NCBI GenBank assembly: GCA_025924495.1
Contig: JAICIG010000064.1
Span: 1-23,286 of the forward strand
DNA: 23,286 nt
Direction: 5' to 3'
Origin: Pirellulales bacterium
GTDB lineage: Bacteria > Planctomycetota > Planctomycetia > Pirellulales > JAICIG01
The notes below the pieces were generated by a model. That model was given only the letters and a program-made list of their open reading frames with translations. It was not told the DNA's origin and ran no database searches. The position numbers and the translations under genes were made by a program. This document shows, piece by piece, positions 7,704 through 15,728 of the stretch. The stretch's first letter is position 1; every line of letters begins with the position of its first letter.

Positions 7704-8828
7704 ATGAACAAAACCTCTCGGTCGGTAGTCATTGATTTTCGACTTGCATTACGGTTTGAACGAGTGCAAAAACGCCTGGCTGAACTCTCATCAGCAGAGC
7801 GGTTGGATAAGCCACTGGCATTTTTCGCTTCGCCTAGCGACCGCCATCTTCCCATCGCCTTGATCAATCGGACGATCCGTGACTTGGCTAACTCACCGCT
7901 CGCCGAATTGCAAGCCGTGCCAGGCATCGGGCCGAAGAAGCTTGGGAGTCTGTTCGATCTCATGGAGCGCGCTGCTCAGACGGCGGACGGTCAGCTCGGA
8001 GTAGCGACGAACGGATCGCCGCCGCATTGCATGGGAACCACTGCCAGCGTTCCGCCCGCCATGCCGCAACCGGGCCAAGTATCGGAAGCTGAGTGGGAAC
8101 AATGGCGCGCCATGGTTCGGCGCCACCAACTGCACCAGGAGACGCTTGGACGCTTCACGGCCAGCCTGCACCGCTTGCCTCGAACGTTATGGCAGACCAG
8201 GCTTGAGGCCTACCTCGACCTGACTTTGGCGGAACTCCGTGAGCAGAAAAGCCACGGTGAAAAGCGGATTTCCGCGATTCTCGAGGTCTTTGCCGACCTG
8301 CACAAGTTGTTACTTGGGTTCGACGAACATTCGCATTTGAGCGTATGCCTACTGCCGCGCTTCGCCATTCATCTGGAACGCTGGCTTGACCGGCGACTAC
8401 ACTGCCCAGAGTTGCCGAGCGTGGAAGAAATCGAAGCGGAGTTCATTGCTCCGTTAGTTGAACAATTGAGCGCCGATGGCAGCGACGCACAGGTGGAACT
8501 GGTACGAGACCGTCTGAATCCATCCAGCCGTGGCGTGGGACACGCCGCGCGCCGGCTAGGCTTGGCGCGAGGCCGCGCCTATGAGTTGCTCGGAGACGTC
8601 GCTGAAATCATGGAAACGCGCTGGCCGGAAGGAAATTCGCTCGTCGGCCAAACCTTGGATAGAATGAGCGGTGAGGCGGAAAGGAGTGAAGCGACGGCCC
8701 GCATGGCGGCTGCCGCCGCAATATTCTTTCGGCGTCCGCCTCCCCGTGCGGCCAAATGCTTGCCCTTAGCAAGCGAAGTGAGAGAGCCGGGCAATTTGCT
8801 TGACGCGGCGGTGCACTTTGCAACTTGA
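7704..8828 (+). CDS. Helix-hairpin-helix / HTH-like protein of unknown function
   Basis: The 374-residue protein has no signal peptide or membrane segment, so it is probably cytoplasmic. Residues about 66-92 (ELQAVPGIGPKKLGSLFDLM) form a classic helix-hairpin-helix with the GIG-P-K-K turn, like the C-terminal domain of RNA polymerase alpha or DNA repair proteins. A second, degenerate copy lies at about 173-200 (LAELREQKSHGEKRISAILE). Residues about 278-310 (VGHAARRLGLARGRAYELLG) have the rhythm of a sigma region 4 or other helix-turn-helix. The pattern suggests a DNA-binding or transcription-linked protein. From memory, similar proteins are conserved hypotheticals in planctomycetes. It has its own promoter; ATG 7704 has only a weak purine-rich upstream stretch. 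The C-terminal 60 residues are low in recognisable structure. No nuclease or enzyme motif is seen. Confidence 0.8.
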   Translation: MNKTSRSVVIDFRLALRFERVQKRLAELSSAERLDKPLAFFASPSDRHLPIALINRTIRDLANSPLAELQAVPGIGPKKLGSLFDLMERAAQTADGQLGVATNGSPPHCMGTTASVPPAMPQPGQVSEAEWEQWRAMVRRHQLHQETLGRFTASLHRLPRTLWQTRLEAYLDLTLAELREQKSHGEKRISAILEVFADLHKLLLGFDEHSHLSVCLLPRFAIHLERWLDRRLHCPELPSVEEIEAEFIAPLVEQLSADGSDAQVELVRDRLNPSSRGVGHAARRLGLARGRAYELLGDVAEIMETRWPEGNSLVGQTLDRMSGEAERSEATARMAAAAAIFFRRPPPRAAKCLPLASEVREPGNLLDAAVHFAT

Positions 8829-8977
8829 GGAGTGCGGTTGCGGTAATTGATTTGATCCAAGCTTTGTGCAGCGAGCGACCTGATCTGCCAAGACAAGTCA
8901 AAGACTTGTGAGAGGCAAGCGGGAGCGGCATTCGTTAGCCGTACAAGCACCGAGAATTGCGGACGAAGGCAGCTTCT

Positions 8978-10765
8978 ATGGCATGGCAGGCACTTTGTTG
9001 GCAGTGGTTCGTGCATGCTGGCTTTACTAGTCTTGCGCTCTTAAGCCTGGCCAGCCTGGCACTCGTTTGGATTCGGCAGCCGGCTCGTCAATTGCGGCTC
9101 ATCGAGTGCACGCTGATCGCCTGTCTGGCGGCGCCGTTCATGCATTTCCTGCCGGGCATGCCTTCGGTGTCGCTGGGGTGGATGGCAGCTGGGGCAACGA
9201 AGTCCAAAACACGGCTTGAAATGATCGAAATTGCGAGTCAACCGCGCGCCGCGGCGGTTGATGGCAAGGCGCCAACTCCTGCCACGAAACTGCCAACTCG
9301 GTTGCTATCGTCGCGCGCCGAAAACCGGAGCGTCGCCCCGCCCCGCAGCCACGCGCGCTGGTCGCAAATGTGCCTGATCATGTACGCCCTGGGCGCGTGG
9401 GCGGTGTTGCTGCATTGGTTCGCGGGTATCGTAAGCCTCACTCGATTGCACCACAGTGCGACGCCCGCACCCCCACAGGCGCGCCGTATCTTGCTCGGCA
9501 TCGGCGGAGCCGCCGCTCAACGCGTCCTGTTAGCCACCAGCCGCGATGTCGACACGCCCATCACGTTCGGCTGGCGGCGGCCGGTCATCGTGTTGCCGGA
9601 AAGATTCTATCGCCAAGAAGGCGAAGAGGCATTGCGATATGCACTGGCGCACGAATGGAGTCACGTTGAGCGCCGCGATGTCGTCTTCTGGCACTTGTCG
9701 GCATTGTTACAAGTCTTGTTCTTTTATCAGCCATTGTTCTGGCGATTGCGCCGGCAGTTGCGATTGTGCCAGGATTATCTGGCAGATGCTCGGGCTGCCG
9801 AACAAGGAGCGATGGTCGAAGATTATGCAGATTATCTGGTTTCCGTCGCCTTGCGTCGCTTGAAAGCGCCGCCGTTGCCTGCGTTGACGTTTGGTCACCG
9901 CCGGTCGCACCTGTTTCAGCGAGTGATGATGCTCGTGGAGCGGCGCGACCCGCTGGAGCGCCGCTGCTGCGGTTCTTGGAGTTGTATGCTCAGCGGATCG
10001 GCGCTGTTGCTGGCGTTCGCCGTTTCCACCCTGCGGCTCGACGCGGAGGAAGCGCCCAGTCGGACGTGGGACCAATCGCTTGCGCCGAGCGCAACTGCGA
10101 CCTATCACGGCTGGGTTTACGATGACGAGACCGGGCGTCCGCTCGAAGGCGCCATGGTCGTCGTCCGCCGTCGCGACGCCGGGGCAGCGGAAGACCGCGT
10201 TCTGCAAGAATCGCTACACGTCACCGATGCCGCAGGGCACTATTCGTTCGCCCTGTTACCCGAGCACCTCGCTAATGTCTGGCTCTTCCTTGAATTCGAC
10301 GTCGGACACCCGCAGTACGCGTCAAAGACCGGAATCAGCTGCTCTCTCAATCGCGCGCGCCAGATGGACGCGTTTGGCGGCCAGTCTGCCGTTGCATCAA
10401 TTCGATTGCGGCGCGGAGAAGAGACAACAGGCATCGTCGAAAACTCCGATGGACGTCCGGCTGCAGGCGTGACCGTTGCCGCCTATTCGCAAGCGGACGC
10501 ACTGGCCGGCAATTCTAGTTCCTTCGCCCGCACGCAGACCGATGCGGAGGGGCATTTCCGAATTCTGCTCACCGCATCCAGCGACGGCGTGCTCTGCGTG
10601 CAGTCGTCCGATGGCATGCCGCTCGTGTTCCTTATTCGCCAACAACGCGGAGATCTGGGCCGCCTCCGTCTCCCGATTTCAGTCGCCCAGCGGTCTTCTT
10701 CGCATGATGTAGTACAACTCAATTCGCCGCACAGAGCATTAGCAATGCTGGCGGGCTCTCCCTAG
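8978..10765 (+). CDS. M56 (BlaR1-like) membrane metallopeptidase with carboxypeptidase-regulatory-like domains
   Basis: The 595-residue protein starts at ATG 8978, which has GAAGG eight bases upstream; an in-frame TTG at 8957 is less likely. Hydrophobic segments lie near 9-32, 40-58, 130-153 and 333-352. The cytoplasmic peptidase domain shows the family motif PITFGWRRPVIVLPERF (about 194-210) and the zinc site HEWSH (His225, Glu226, His229), followed by the YQPLFWRLRRQLRLCQDYLAD helix region. After the last membrane segment come two beta-sandwich repeats of carboxypeptidase-regulatory type (about 376-450, GWVYDDETGRPLEGAMVVV, and about 480-540, GIVENSDGRPAAGVTVAAY). In BlaR1/MecR1 an outside ligand triggers intracellular proteolysis of a BlaI-type repressor. 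No BlaI gene is adjacent here, and the outside part is not a penicillin-binding domain, so the signal and the substrate are unknown. Confidence 0.9.
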   Translation: MAWQALCWQWFVHAGFTSLALLSLASLALVWIRQPARQLRLIECTLIACLAAPFMHFLPGMPSVSLGWMAAGATKSKTRLEMIEIASQPRAAAVDGKAPTPATKLPTRLLSSRAENRSVAPPRSHARWSQMCLIMYALGAWAVLLHWFAGIVSLTRLHHSATPAPPQARRILLGIGGAAAQRVLLATSRDVDTPITFGWRRPVIVLPERFYRQEGEEALRYALAHEWSHVERRDVVFWHLSALLQVLFFYQPLFWRLRRQLRLCQDYLADARAAEQGAMVEDYADYLVSVALRRLKAPPLPALTFGHRRSHLFQRVMMLVERRDPLERRCCGSWSCMLSGSALLLAFAVSTLRLDAEEAPSRTWDQSLAPSATATYHGWVYDDETGRPLEGAMVVVRRRDAGAAEDRVLQESLHVTDAAGHYSFALLPEHLANVWLFLEFDVGHPQYASKTGISCSLNRARQMDAFGGQSAVASIRLRRGEETTGIVENSDGRPAAGVTVAAYSQADALAGNSSSFARTQTDAEGHFRILLTASSDGVLCVQSSDGMPLVFLIRQQRGDLGRLRLPISVAQRSSSHDVVQLNSPHRALAMLAGSP

Positions 10766-10879
10766 AAACGGCGCCGCATCAAACGTCGGAAACGTTACGG
10801 GCGGTGCGGTTGCGCGCCAGCGAACCTAGTTTCCAAGTCTCAAGGAATCTCCGTGCGGGCGGCGGTTTTTCTCGAAATA

Positions 10880-10924
10880 TTGAAACCCGCACAGGCGAAT
10901 GCAGATATAACCGGCGTGGCCGGT
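10880..10924 (+). promoter_or_regulatory. Tentative promoter and hairpin before the PPC protein gene
   Basis: A good -10 (TATAAC, 10906-10911) lies downstream of TTGAAA (10880-10885), but the 20-base spacing is too long for a normal promoter. Overlapping its end is a perfect hairpin ACCGGC/GTG/GCCGGT (10910-10924) at the position where transcription would begin. No T tract follows. Confidence 0.3.
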
Positions 10925-10967
10925 CCTATTTCGCCGTCCTCTCGTGTTTATCGATAGGAATCATCCG

Positions 10968-13439
10968 ATGGGTTGCAAACGGCTGCAGATTGCCGCCTCG
11001 GCGCTAGCGCTTGCAAGCTGCTTTGGGGCGCCGGCCACAGTCCTCGCTCAGGTCCTGGTACAGCGGTTTCGCACCGACCTGCCCACGGTAAGTCGCGTCT
11101 TTCCTGTCGGCATCCAGCGAGGCCGCATTGCGGAAGTTACGATCAGCGGCGAGCGGCTCGAAGGTCTGAGCGCCATTTTGGGACCTCCCGGCGTACGGCT
11201 CGTGCGCATCGTCGAGGCGAATGATAAGCAAGCTAAGCTGGAGTTGGAAGCTGGCGCCGATGCAGCGCCCGGCTTCTTTCCTTTGCATCTGCTGTGCAAG
11301 GCGGGCCTTTCTAATCCCAAGCTTCTGGCGATCGACTCCTGGCCGCAAACGAACGAACAAGAGGATAACAACAAGGCGAGCGCCGCCACGGCCATCTCTG
11401 TCGGCGCGTCGGTCAACGCGGTGCTCGGCAAGGCGGATGTCGACTATTACCGCTTCGAAGTTCAAGCGGGCGAATCGCTGGTGTTCGATATCGAAGCGCA
11501 GCGGCTCGGCTCGGCGCTGTCGCCCGCGGTTACCCTTTACGATGCTTCGGGGAGAGAACTACATCGAGCTTTGCCTTCGCGGAGCAGCATCGGCCAGGAG
11601 ACCCGCTTTTCGCATTTCTTTCCTTCGCCTGGAACGTATCTGGTGCGAATCAATGATCGATTGTACGCCGGTTCCGACGCCAGCGTTTATCGGCTGCGCA
11701 TCGGCAAGATTCCTTTCGCCGCCAGCATGTTTCCGCTTGGCGGGCAGCGCGGCGTGAAGACATCCATCGCATTATCTGGCGGTAGTCTGTCGCAGCCGAT
11801 TAACTTCGATGTCGACTTGAGCGGCGACATCGCCTGGCAGCGCAAGCAACTGACGATTCCCTTCGGTTCAGAGAATCTGCTGTCGCCAGCATTATTTGCA
11901 GTCGGCGAATATCCTGAGGCCGTTGAACAGGAGCCCAATAATGCCAGGGAGCAAGCCCAAGCGATAACGGCGCCCGTCACATTTAACGGTTGCATCGACC
12001 CGCCGGGAGATTGCGATTCGGTCCGCTTCCATGCGAAACTTGGCGAAAAGCTCACCGTTCGCGTCCTGGCACAACAACTAGGTAGCCCGGTCGACTCGAT
12101 GATTTCAATTACCGACGCCTCCGGCAAAGAGGTGCTGGCGGCGGACGACCGGCAGCCTTCACCGCGAGAATGGCCCGTGGTGCGCCCGCTGAACGCGCCC
12201 CAGTTGCTCGACGACGTGCTCGTGGAATTTGCGGCGCCGGGCGAAGGCGATTACGTCTTGTCGATCGAAGACCGCTATGGTCACGGCGGCCCGGCCTATG
12301 CCTATCGCGTCGAACTGGCTCCCGCGGCGGCCGATTTTGAGCTCGTCATGCAGCCGGGACTGCCGCCGAACCCGCGAGATCCGAAAGCTGTGCAACAGCA
12401 GGGACAAGTGATGCAGGAATTCTCCGGCGCGGGCACGGGCGCACTCACCCTCGATCGTGGCGGCGCCGCGACGCTGCTAGTCCGCGCATTCCGCAATGGT
12501 TACAACGGCCCGATTTCACTCAAGGTGGAGGGCCTTCCCGAGGGCGTTCAAGCAGGGCCGGGACTCATTCCCGCCGGCCAAAATGATACGACCTTAAATC
12601 TCATCGCCGACTTCGAAGCGCCGGCCACTGCTGCCTGGGTGCGAGTCCTCGGCAGCGGACAAGTAGACCAGAATGCGACAAATGCAAGCGCCGTGCGCAT
12701 CGAGCGAGCCGCGCAACAGCCTATCGTCTGGTCGGCTCTCCCGGCGAGCGGCGCCGTTGAGCAAGAGTTTCCGGCGGTCGCGCTCGGCATCAGCCAGCTC
12801 GGCGCCGAGTTAGCGATTCGCGGCATTCTCGCCTCGACCGTCGTGCCCGGGCAGAGTGTCCCGCTGCGCGTGGCGATCAAGCGTCGCGAAGGTTACGCCG
12901 GAGAAGTTTCGATCGAATTATTGAATCTGCCCACGGGGCTTTCGGGCGGCGCGACAAAGATTGAAGCCGATCGAAGCGACGTCGAGATCCAACTGATCGC
13001 CGATTCTGAGCTGGCGCCAGGCAAGCACCTATTTCAGCTCGAGGGCACGCTGGCCGTGGCAGACAAGAAAGAGCCGATCAAGGCCGTCTTTCCCGTTGAG
13101 TTTGAAGCGTTTCCGCCCGTCTCGCTAGAGTTAGCGGCGCAGCAGGTTGAAGTGCCTCGAGGCGGATCGGCGAAGGTGGAACTCGTATTGCACCGCCACG
13201 GCCCGATCGTCGTGCCGGTCGAATTGACCTTGTTGCAGTTGCCGCGAGGTTTGGCCGCCGCACAGACTGCAATCCCCGCTGAAGCGGAACGTTTCGAGCT
13301 GACGATTCAAGCCGACGAAAAGGCGGTCGCCAGTCCCATCCGTCGCATCGTGCAGATAAAAGCGAAAACCAAACTTGGCGACCGAGAGATCGAACTGCCC
13401 ACTTTGCGGTTCGCGGTTAAGGTCGTGAAGGGACCTTGA
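10968..13439 (+). CDS. Large secreted protein with two PPC domains and Ig-like repeats
   Basis: The start chosen is ATG 10968, with AGGA eight bases upstream; it gives 823 residues and a clean signal peptide (MGCKRLQIAASALALASCFG, cleavage probably after VLA, about residue 27). An upstream GTG at 10944 would place a charged tail before the signal peptide. After an IPT/TIG-like domain (about 40-110, VFPVGIQRGRIAEVTISGER) come two pre-peptidase C-terminal (PPC) domains, each opened by its signature: EQEDNN near residue 129 and EQEPNN near residue 320. The rest is a series of Ig-like beta modules (for example GEVSIELLNLPTGLSGG). There is no catalytic domain, so it is probably an exported binding or structural protein. 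Multi-domain PPC proteins of this kind are common in planctomycetes. Ligand and final location are unknown. Confidence 0.85.
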   Translation: MGCKRLQIAASALALASCFGAPATVLAQVLVQRFRTDLPTVSRVFPVGIQRGRIAEVTISGERLEGLSAILGPPGVRLVRIVEANDKQAKLELEAGADAAPGFFPLHLLCKAGLSNPKLLAIDSWPQTNEQEDNNKASAATAISVGASVNAVLGKADVDYYRFEVQAGESLVFDIEAQRLGSALSPAVTLYDASGRELHRALPSRSSIGQETRFSHFFPSPGTYLVRINDRLYAGSDASVYRLRIGKIPFAASMFPLGGQRGVKTSIALSGGSLSQPINFDVDLSGDIAWQRKQLTIPFGSENLLSPALFAVGEYPEAVEQEPNNAREQAQAITAPVTFNGCIDPPGDCDSVRFHAKLGEKLTVRVLAQQLGSPVDSMISITDASGKEVLAADDRQPSPREWPVVRPLNAPQLLDDVLVEFAAPGEGDYVLSIEDRYGHGGPAYAYRVELAPAAADFELVMQPGLPPNPRDPKAVQQQGQVMQEFSGAGTGALTLDRGGAATLLVRAFRNGYNGPISLKVEGLPEGVQAGPGLIPAGQNDTTLNLIADFEAPATAAWVRVLGSGQVDQNATNASAVRIERAAQQPIVWSALPASGAVEQEFPAVALGISQLGAELAIRGILASTVVPGQSVPLRVAIKRREGYAGEVSIELLNLPTGLSGGATKIEADRSDVEIQLIADSELAPGKHLFQLEGTLAVADKKEPIKAVFPVEFEAFPPVSLELAAQQVEVPRGGSAKVELVLHRHGPIVVPVELTLLQLPRGLAAAQTAIPAEAERFELTIQADEKAVASPIRRIVQIKAKTKLGDREIELPTLRFAVKVVKGP

Positions 13440-13451
13440 AAGTCGAAGGTC

Positions 13452-13498
13452 AAAAACCGGACGCCGGAAGGAGCTACTTCCGACGTCCTGTTTTTTTT
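13452..13498. terminator. Bidirectional intrinsic terminator between convergent genes
   Basis: GGACGCCGGAAG (13459-13470) pairs with CTTCCGACGTCC (13477-13488) at 11 of 12 positions around the loop GAGCTA. Eight T follow on the plus strand (13491-13498) and five A precede (13452-13456), which read as five T on the minus strand. The hairpin lies between the stop of the PPC protein gene (13439) and the stop of the opposing gene (13529) and can serve both. Confidence 0.92.
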
Positions 13499-13528
13499 CG
13501 ACCGATTCCAAACCTCGACCGTTCTTGT

Positions 13529-15307
13529 TCACTGCCCTTGGCCGAAGATCTGCATCACGCCTTTGGGCTGCTCCACCGGGATAAAGAGCTGCAAGCGCAC
13601 GGCGTGCGGCTCGGTTGCCAGCGAGAAACCGGCGAAGGAAACGGCAGGCTGTGCCCCGAAATTGAAAGGCGCCTGGGCCAACGCCATGTCGAACGGCGGA
13701 ATGTCGCGGATCAAACCGACGATATTGATGATTAAGCGCGGCACATTGACGAGCGCGATCAGGTTGGCTTGCTCGCCCAATTGATCACGGGTTTTGGCGA
13801 ACGCCTCTTCTAGGCCTAACACTCGCTCGCCTGATCCGAGACTATCGATGGTTTCGTGCAGGTATTTCGGATCGATTCCGGCTACCTGCAGTGATAGGCC
13901 TTCCAGCGACGTGAACCGCGTTACCATCTTTAAACCGCCAAATAACTTTTGCAGCAGTTTCTGGCCAATACGCTGCCCTTCGTCCTTGACCTCCTTGAAT
14001 TCGAAAGTCGTTGTGGCGACGTCGACCGAATGGTTTTGATAGTTCTCGGCGTTCGACTGGAGCTCGATTTTTTGCTCATAAAATGGCGTACTCGCCTGCC
14101 CGGCAGCCTGAAATGCCGCTAAAGCAGCACGCAACTTCTCGGGATGCTCGGCCTGGTATAAGGCTGCCGTGACAATGCCCGTAGCCGGACTCAGAGAGAA
14201 GCTGCCCGCGACCGAGCCAATCCCTGACTCGCGAAGCTGATCGATGGCCGCACTGATCTTCTGTGTATTGGGTGAATCTCCATACGCCGTACTGGCCCAG
14301 TCGCGCGACCACTTCGACAGTCGTTCGTAGTTCACCTGGTAGCCATAGTACACGGCCGAACCTGAGGGCAATAAGCCAATCGTGTCCAGCGCCGAAGGCG
14401 GGTTGGCGGCCAGCAACTGATCAATGGCACTGTCGGGCTTAACTCCCAACAGGCCGCTCACGCCGACGCCCGCCGAAGAAAAATTCACTCGCAACGCCCC
14501 CCACTGTGCGTCGGCGGCGGCATCGAACGCCAGGCCGGCGAGGTCTGAATACATCTTCTTGGTAGCTTGTGGATTCGCCGACCCCGTACCGCCGCCTCCT
14601 AGCGTCTCATCGGGAAGCGCGTTAATTTGCCGCAGCGCTCGCTCGCGCTCTTCTTGCAGCTTGTCGCGATATTTTTCGGTGAGCAGAGCCGCATTAATTA
14701 CCACGGCCCCGTCGCCCGCTTCCAACAGCGCTTTCGCGGCCGGGGCGATGACGCCGGAAAATGTAGCTTGTTGGCGATCGAAGACCATCAATTGTGCGAC
14801 AGCCTGGTTGTGGGTGTAGAACACCCATGGCCCGAAATGACCGAAAAAGTTGTCGCGGCCGTCTCGCGAGATTTTCACCAGGCCGTTATCGAGTTTTTCA
14901 CTCGCGAGCGATTCGTCTTGCCCTGCTTTGGCTACAGCCCGCTGCAATTTGACCTCGTCGGTCGTGCGCACGAGCCAGGCCGCCGGCTCCTTCTCGCCCT
15001 CGAGAGCGAATAGGGCGACATACGCCGGCGACGAGCGATCGATGGCCTGGCTATTGCCGGCAACCTGAAAGATTTCGTTGAGTCCGTTGTCGACGGCAGG
15101 CCCGGCGAGCGTCGCCAGCGGTCCCACGGCGGCCAGCATTTCCTTCAGGCCGCCAGTCAGCTTGTCCAGCGAGGCCAGGCGCGCGACTGCGGCGGTCGAC
15201 GGTGGAAACGCGTCGAGCGCCTCTTCGGCGGCGGCGGCTCGCGTCAAGATTGCGGCCCCAATGAGGGCCAGCAACCAGCACTGATTTTTCATGTTTCTCA
15301 ATTTCAT
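13529..15307 (-). CDS. Secreted protein of unknown family, 592 residues
   Basis: The start chosen is ATG 15307, preceded by AGGAG at a six-base spacing; a TTG at 15331 would add eight residues. The N-terminus is a signal peptide (MKLRNMKNQCWLLALIGAAI, cleaved probably after the run of Ala near residue 27). No lipobox and no later membrane helix are seen, so the mature protein should be periplasmic or outside the cell. The opening of the mature part (DAFPPSTAAVARLASLDKLT) resembles planctomycetal exported proteins in which PP-S/T-T/S-A-V-A begins a beta strand; alternating amphipathic strands and helices continue throughout. A flexible GGGGTG segment lies near the middle. No catalytic motif or cysteine pattern is recognised and I cannot assign a family. 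The gene faces the PPC protein gene and shares its terminator. Confidence 0.8.
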   Translation of the reverse strand: MKLRNMKNQCWLLALIGAAILTRAAAAEEALDAFPPSTAAVARLASLDKLTGGLKEMLAAVGPLATLAGPAVDNGLNEIFQVAGNSQAIDRSSPAYVALFALEGEKEPAAWLVRTTDEVKLQRAVAKAGQDESLASEKLDNGLVKISRDGRDNFFGHFGPWVFYTHNQAVAQLMVFDRQQATFSGVIAPAAKALLEAGDGAVVINAALLTEKYRDKLQEERERALRQINALPDETLGGGGTGSANPQATKKMYSDLAGLAFDAAADAQWGALRVNFSSAGVGVSGLLGVKPDSAIDQLLAANPPSALDTIGLLPSGSAVYYGYQVNYERLSKWSRDWASTAYGDSPNTQKISAAIDQLRESGIGSVAGSFSLSPATGIVTAALYQAEHPEKLRAALAAFQAAGQASTPFYEQKIELQSNAENYQNHSVDVATTTFEFKEVKDEGQRIGQKLLQKLFGGLKMVTRFTSLEGLSLQVAGIDPKYLHETIDSLGSGERVLGLEEAFAKTRDQLGEQANLIALVNVPRLIINIVGLIRDIPPFDMALAQAPFNFGAQPAVSFAGFSLATEPHAVRLQLFIPVEQPKGVMQIFGQGQ

Positions 15308-15728
15308 GGCGGACTCCTGCGAACTTGCCAAGGAGAAGTCAGGGTCTGAGTCGTCTAATACCCCCGCGGGGGCGGAAAAGTTTCAAGTTTTCGGCGACTC
15401 TAGCTGAGCCCGCGGCCCAGCTAGGCATGCATTCGCCGCAATCCACCGAACATTACTCCCGGGGGTGTAGTGCGAGCAATCTTCGGCATTTACTCTGGCC
15501 CAGCGTTGCTTCGATTCTGTCTGCGTCATTCCGATGTTCTGCGTCAGGACGACGGCTTTCCTTGAGTTCCGGCCTTGCCGAAGGCGCCCATCAACCATGA
15601 AACTGCGAAAATCCGGCCTCAAAGGCGCCCGCACCGCCGCCGCGGCAGCGCTCGCCGGGTCGACTCGCCCGCGTACGCTAAGATAGAACTGACGACCGGA
15701 CCGCCCCGCCTGTTCTTGTCGCACCCCC
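15308..15728. other. Divergent intergenic region, no gene seen
   Basis: These 421 bases separate two divergent genes and should contain both promoters. Three palindromic elements stand out: CCCCCGCGGGGG (15361-15372); a hairpin TAGCTG-A-GCC/CGC/GGC-C-CAGCTA (15401-15423); and GCCTT/GCCG/AAGGC (15572-15585). On the minus strand TTGAAA and TATTAG occur upstream of the secreted protein gene, but 20 bases apart, so that promoter is doubtful. A 29-codon ATG frame at 15597 has no supporting signals. I see no RNA gene or mobile element. Confidence 0.55.

Noticed and set aside
15361..15372. The palindrome CCCCCGCGGGGG as an operator
   Set aside because: Very low-complexity GC palindrome with no second copy at a meaningful spacing; chance is a sufficient explanation in this base composition.
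15597..15686. A short ATG frame (29 codons) in the divergent region before the cardiolipin-synthase-like gene
   Set aside because: No ribosome binding site and an Ala/Arg-rich composition typical of random GC-rich sequence.
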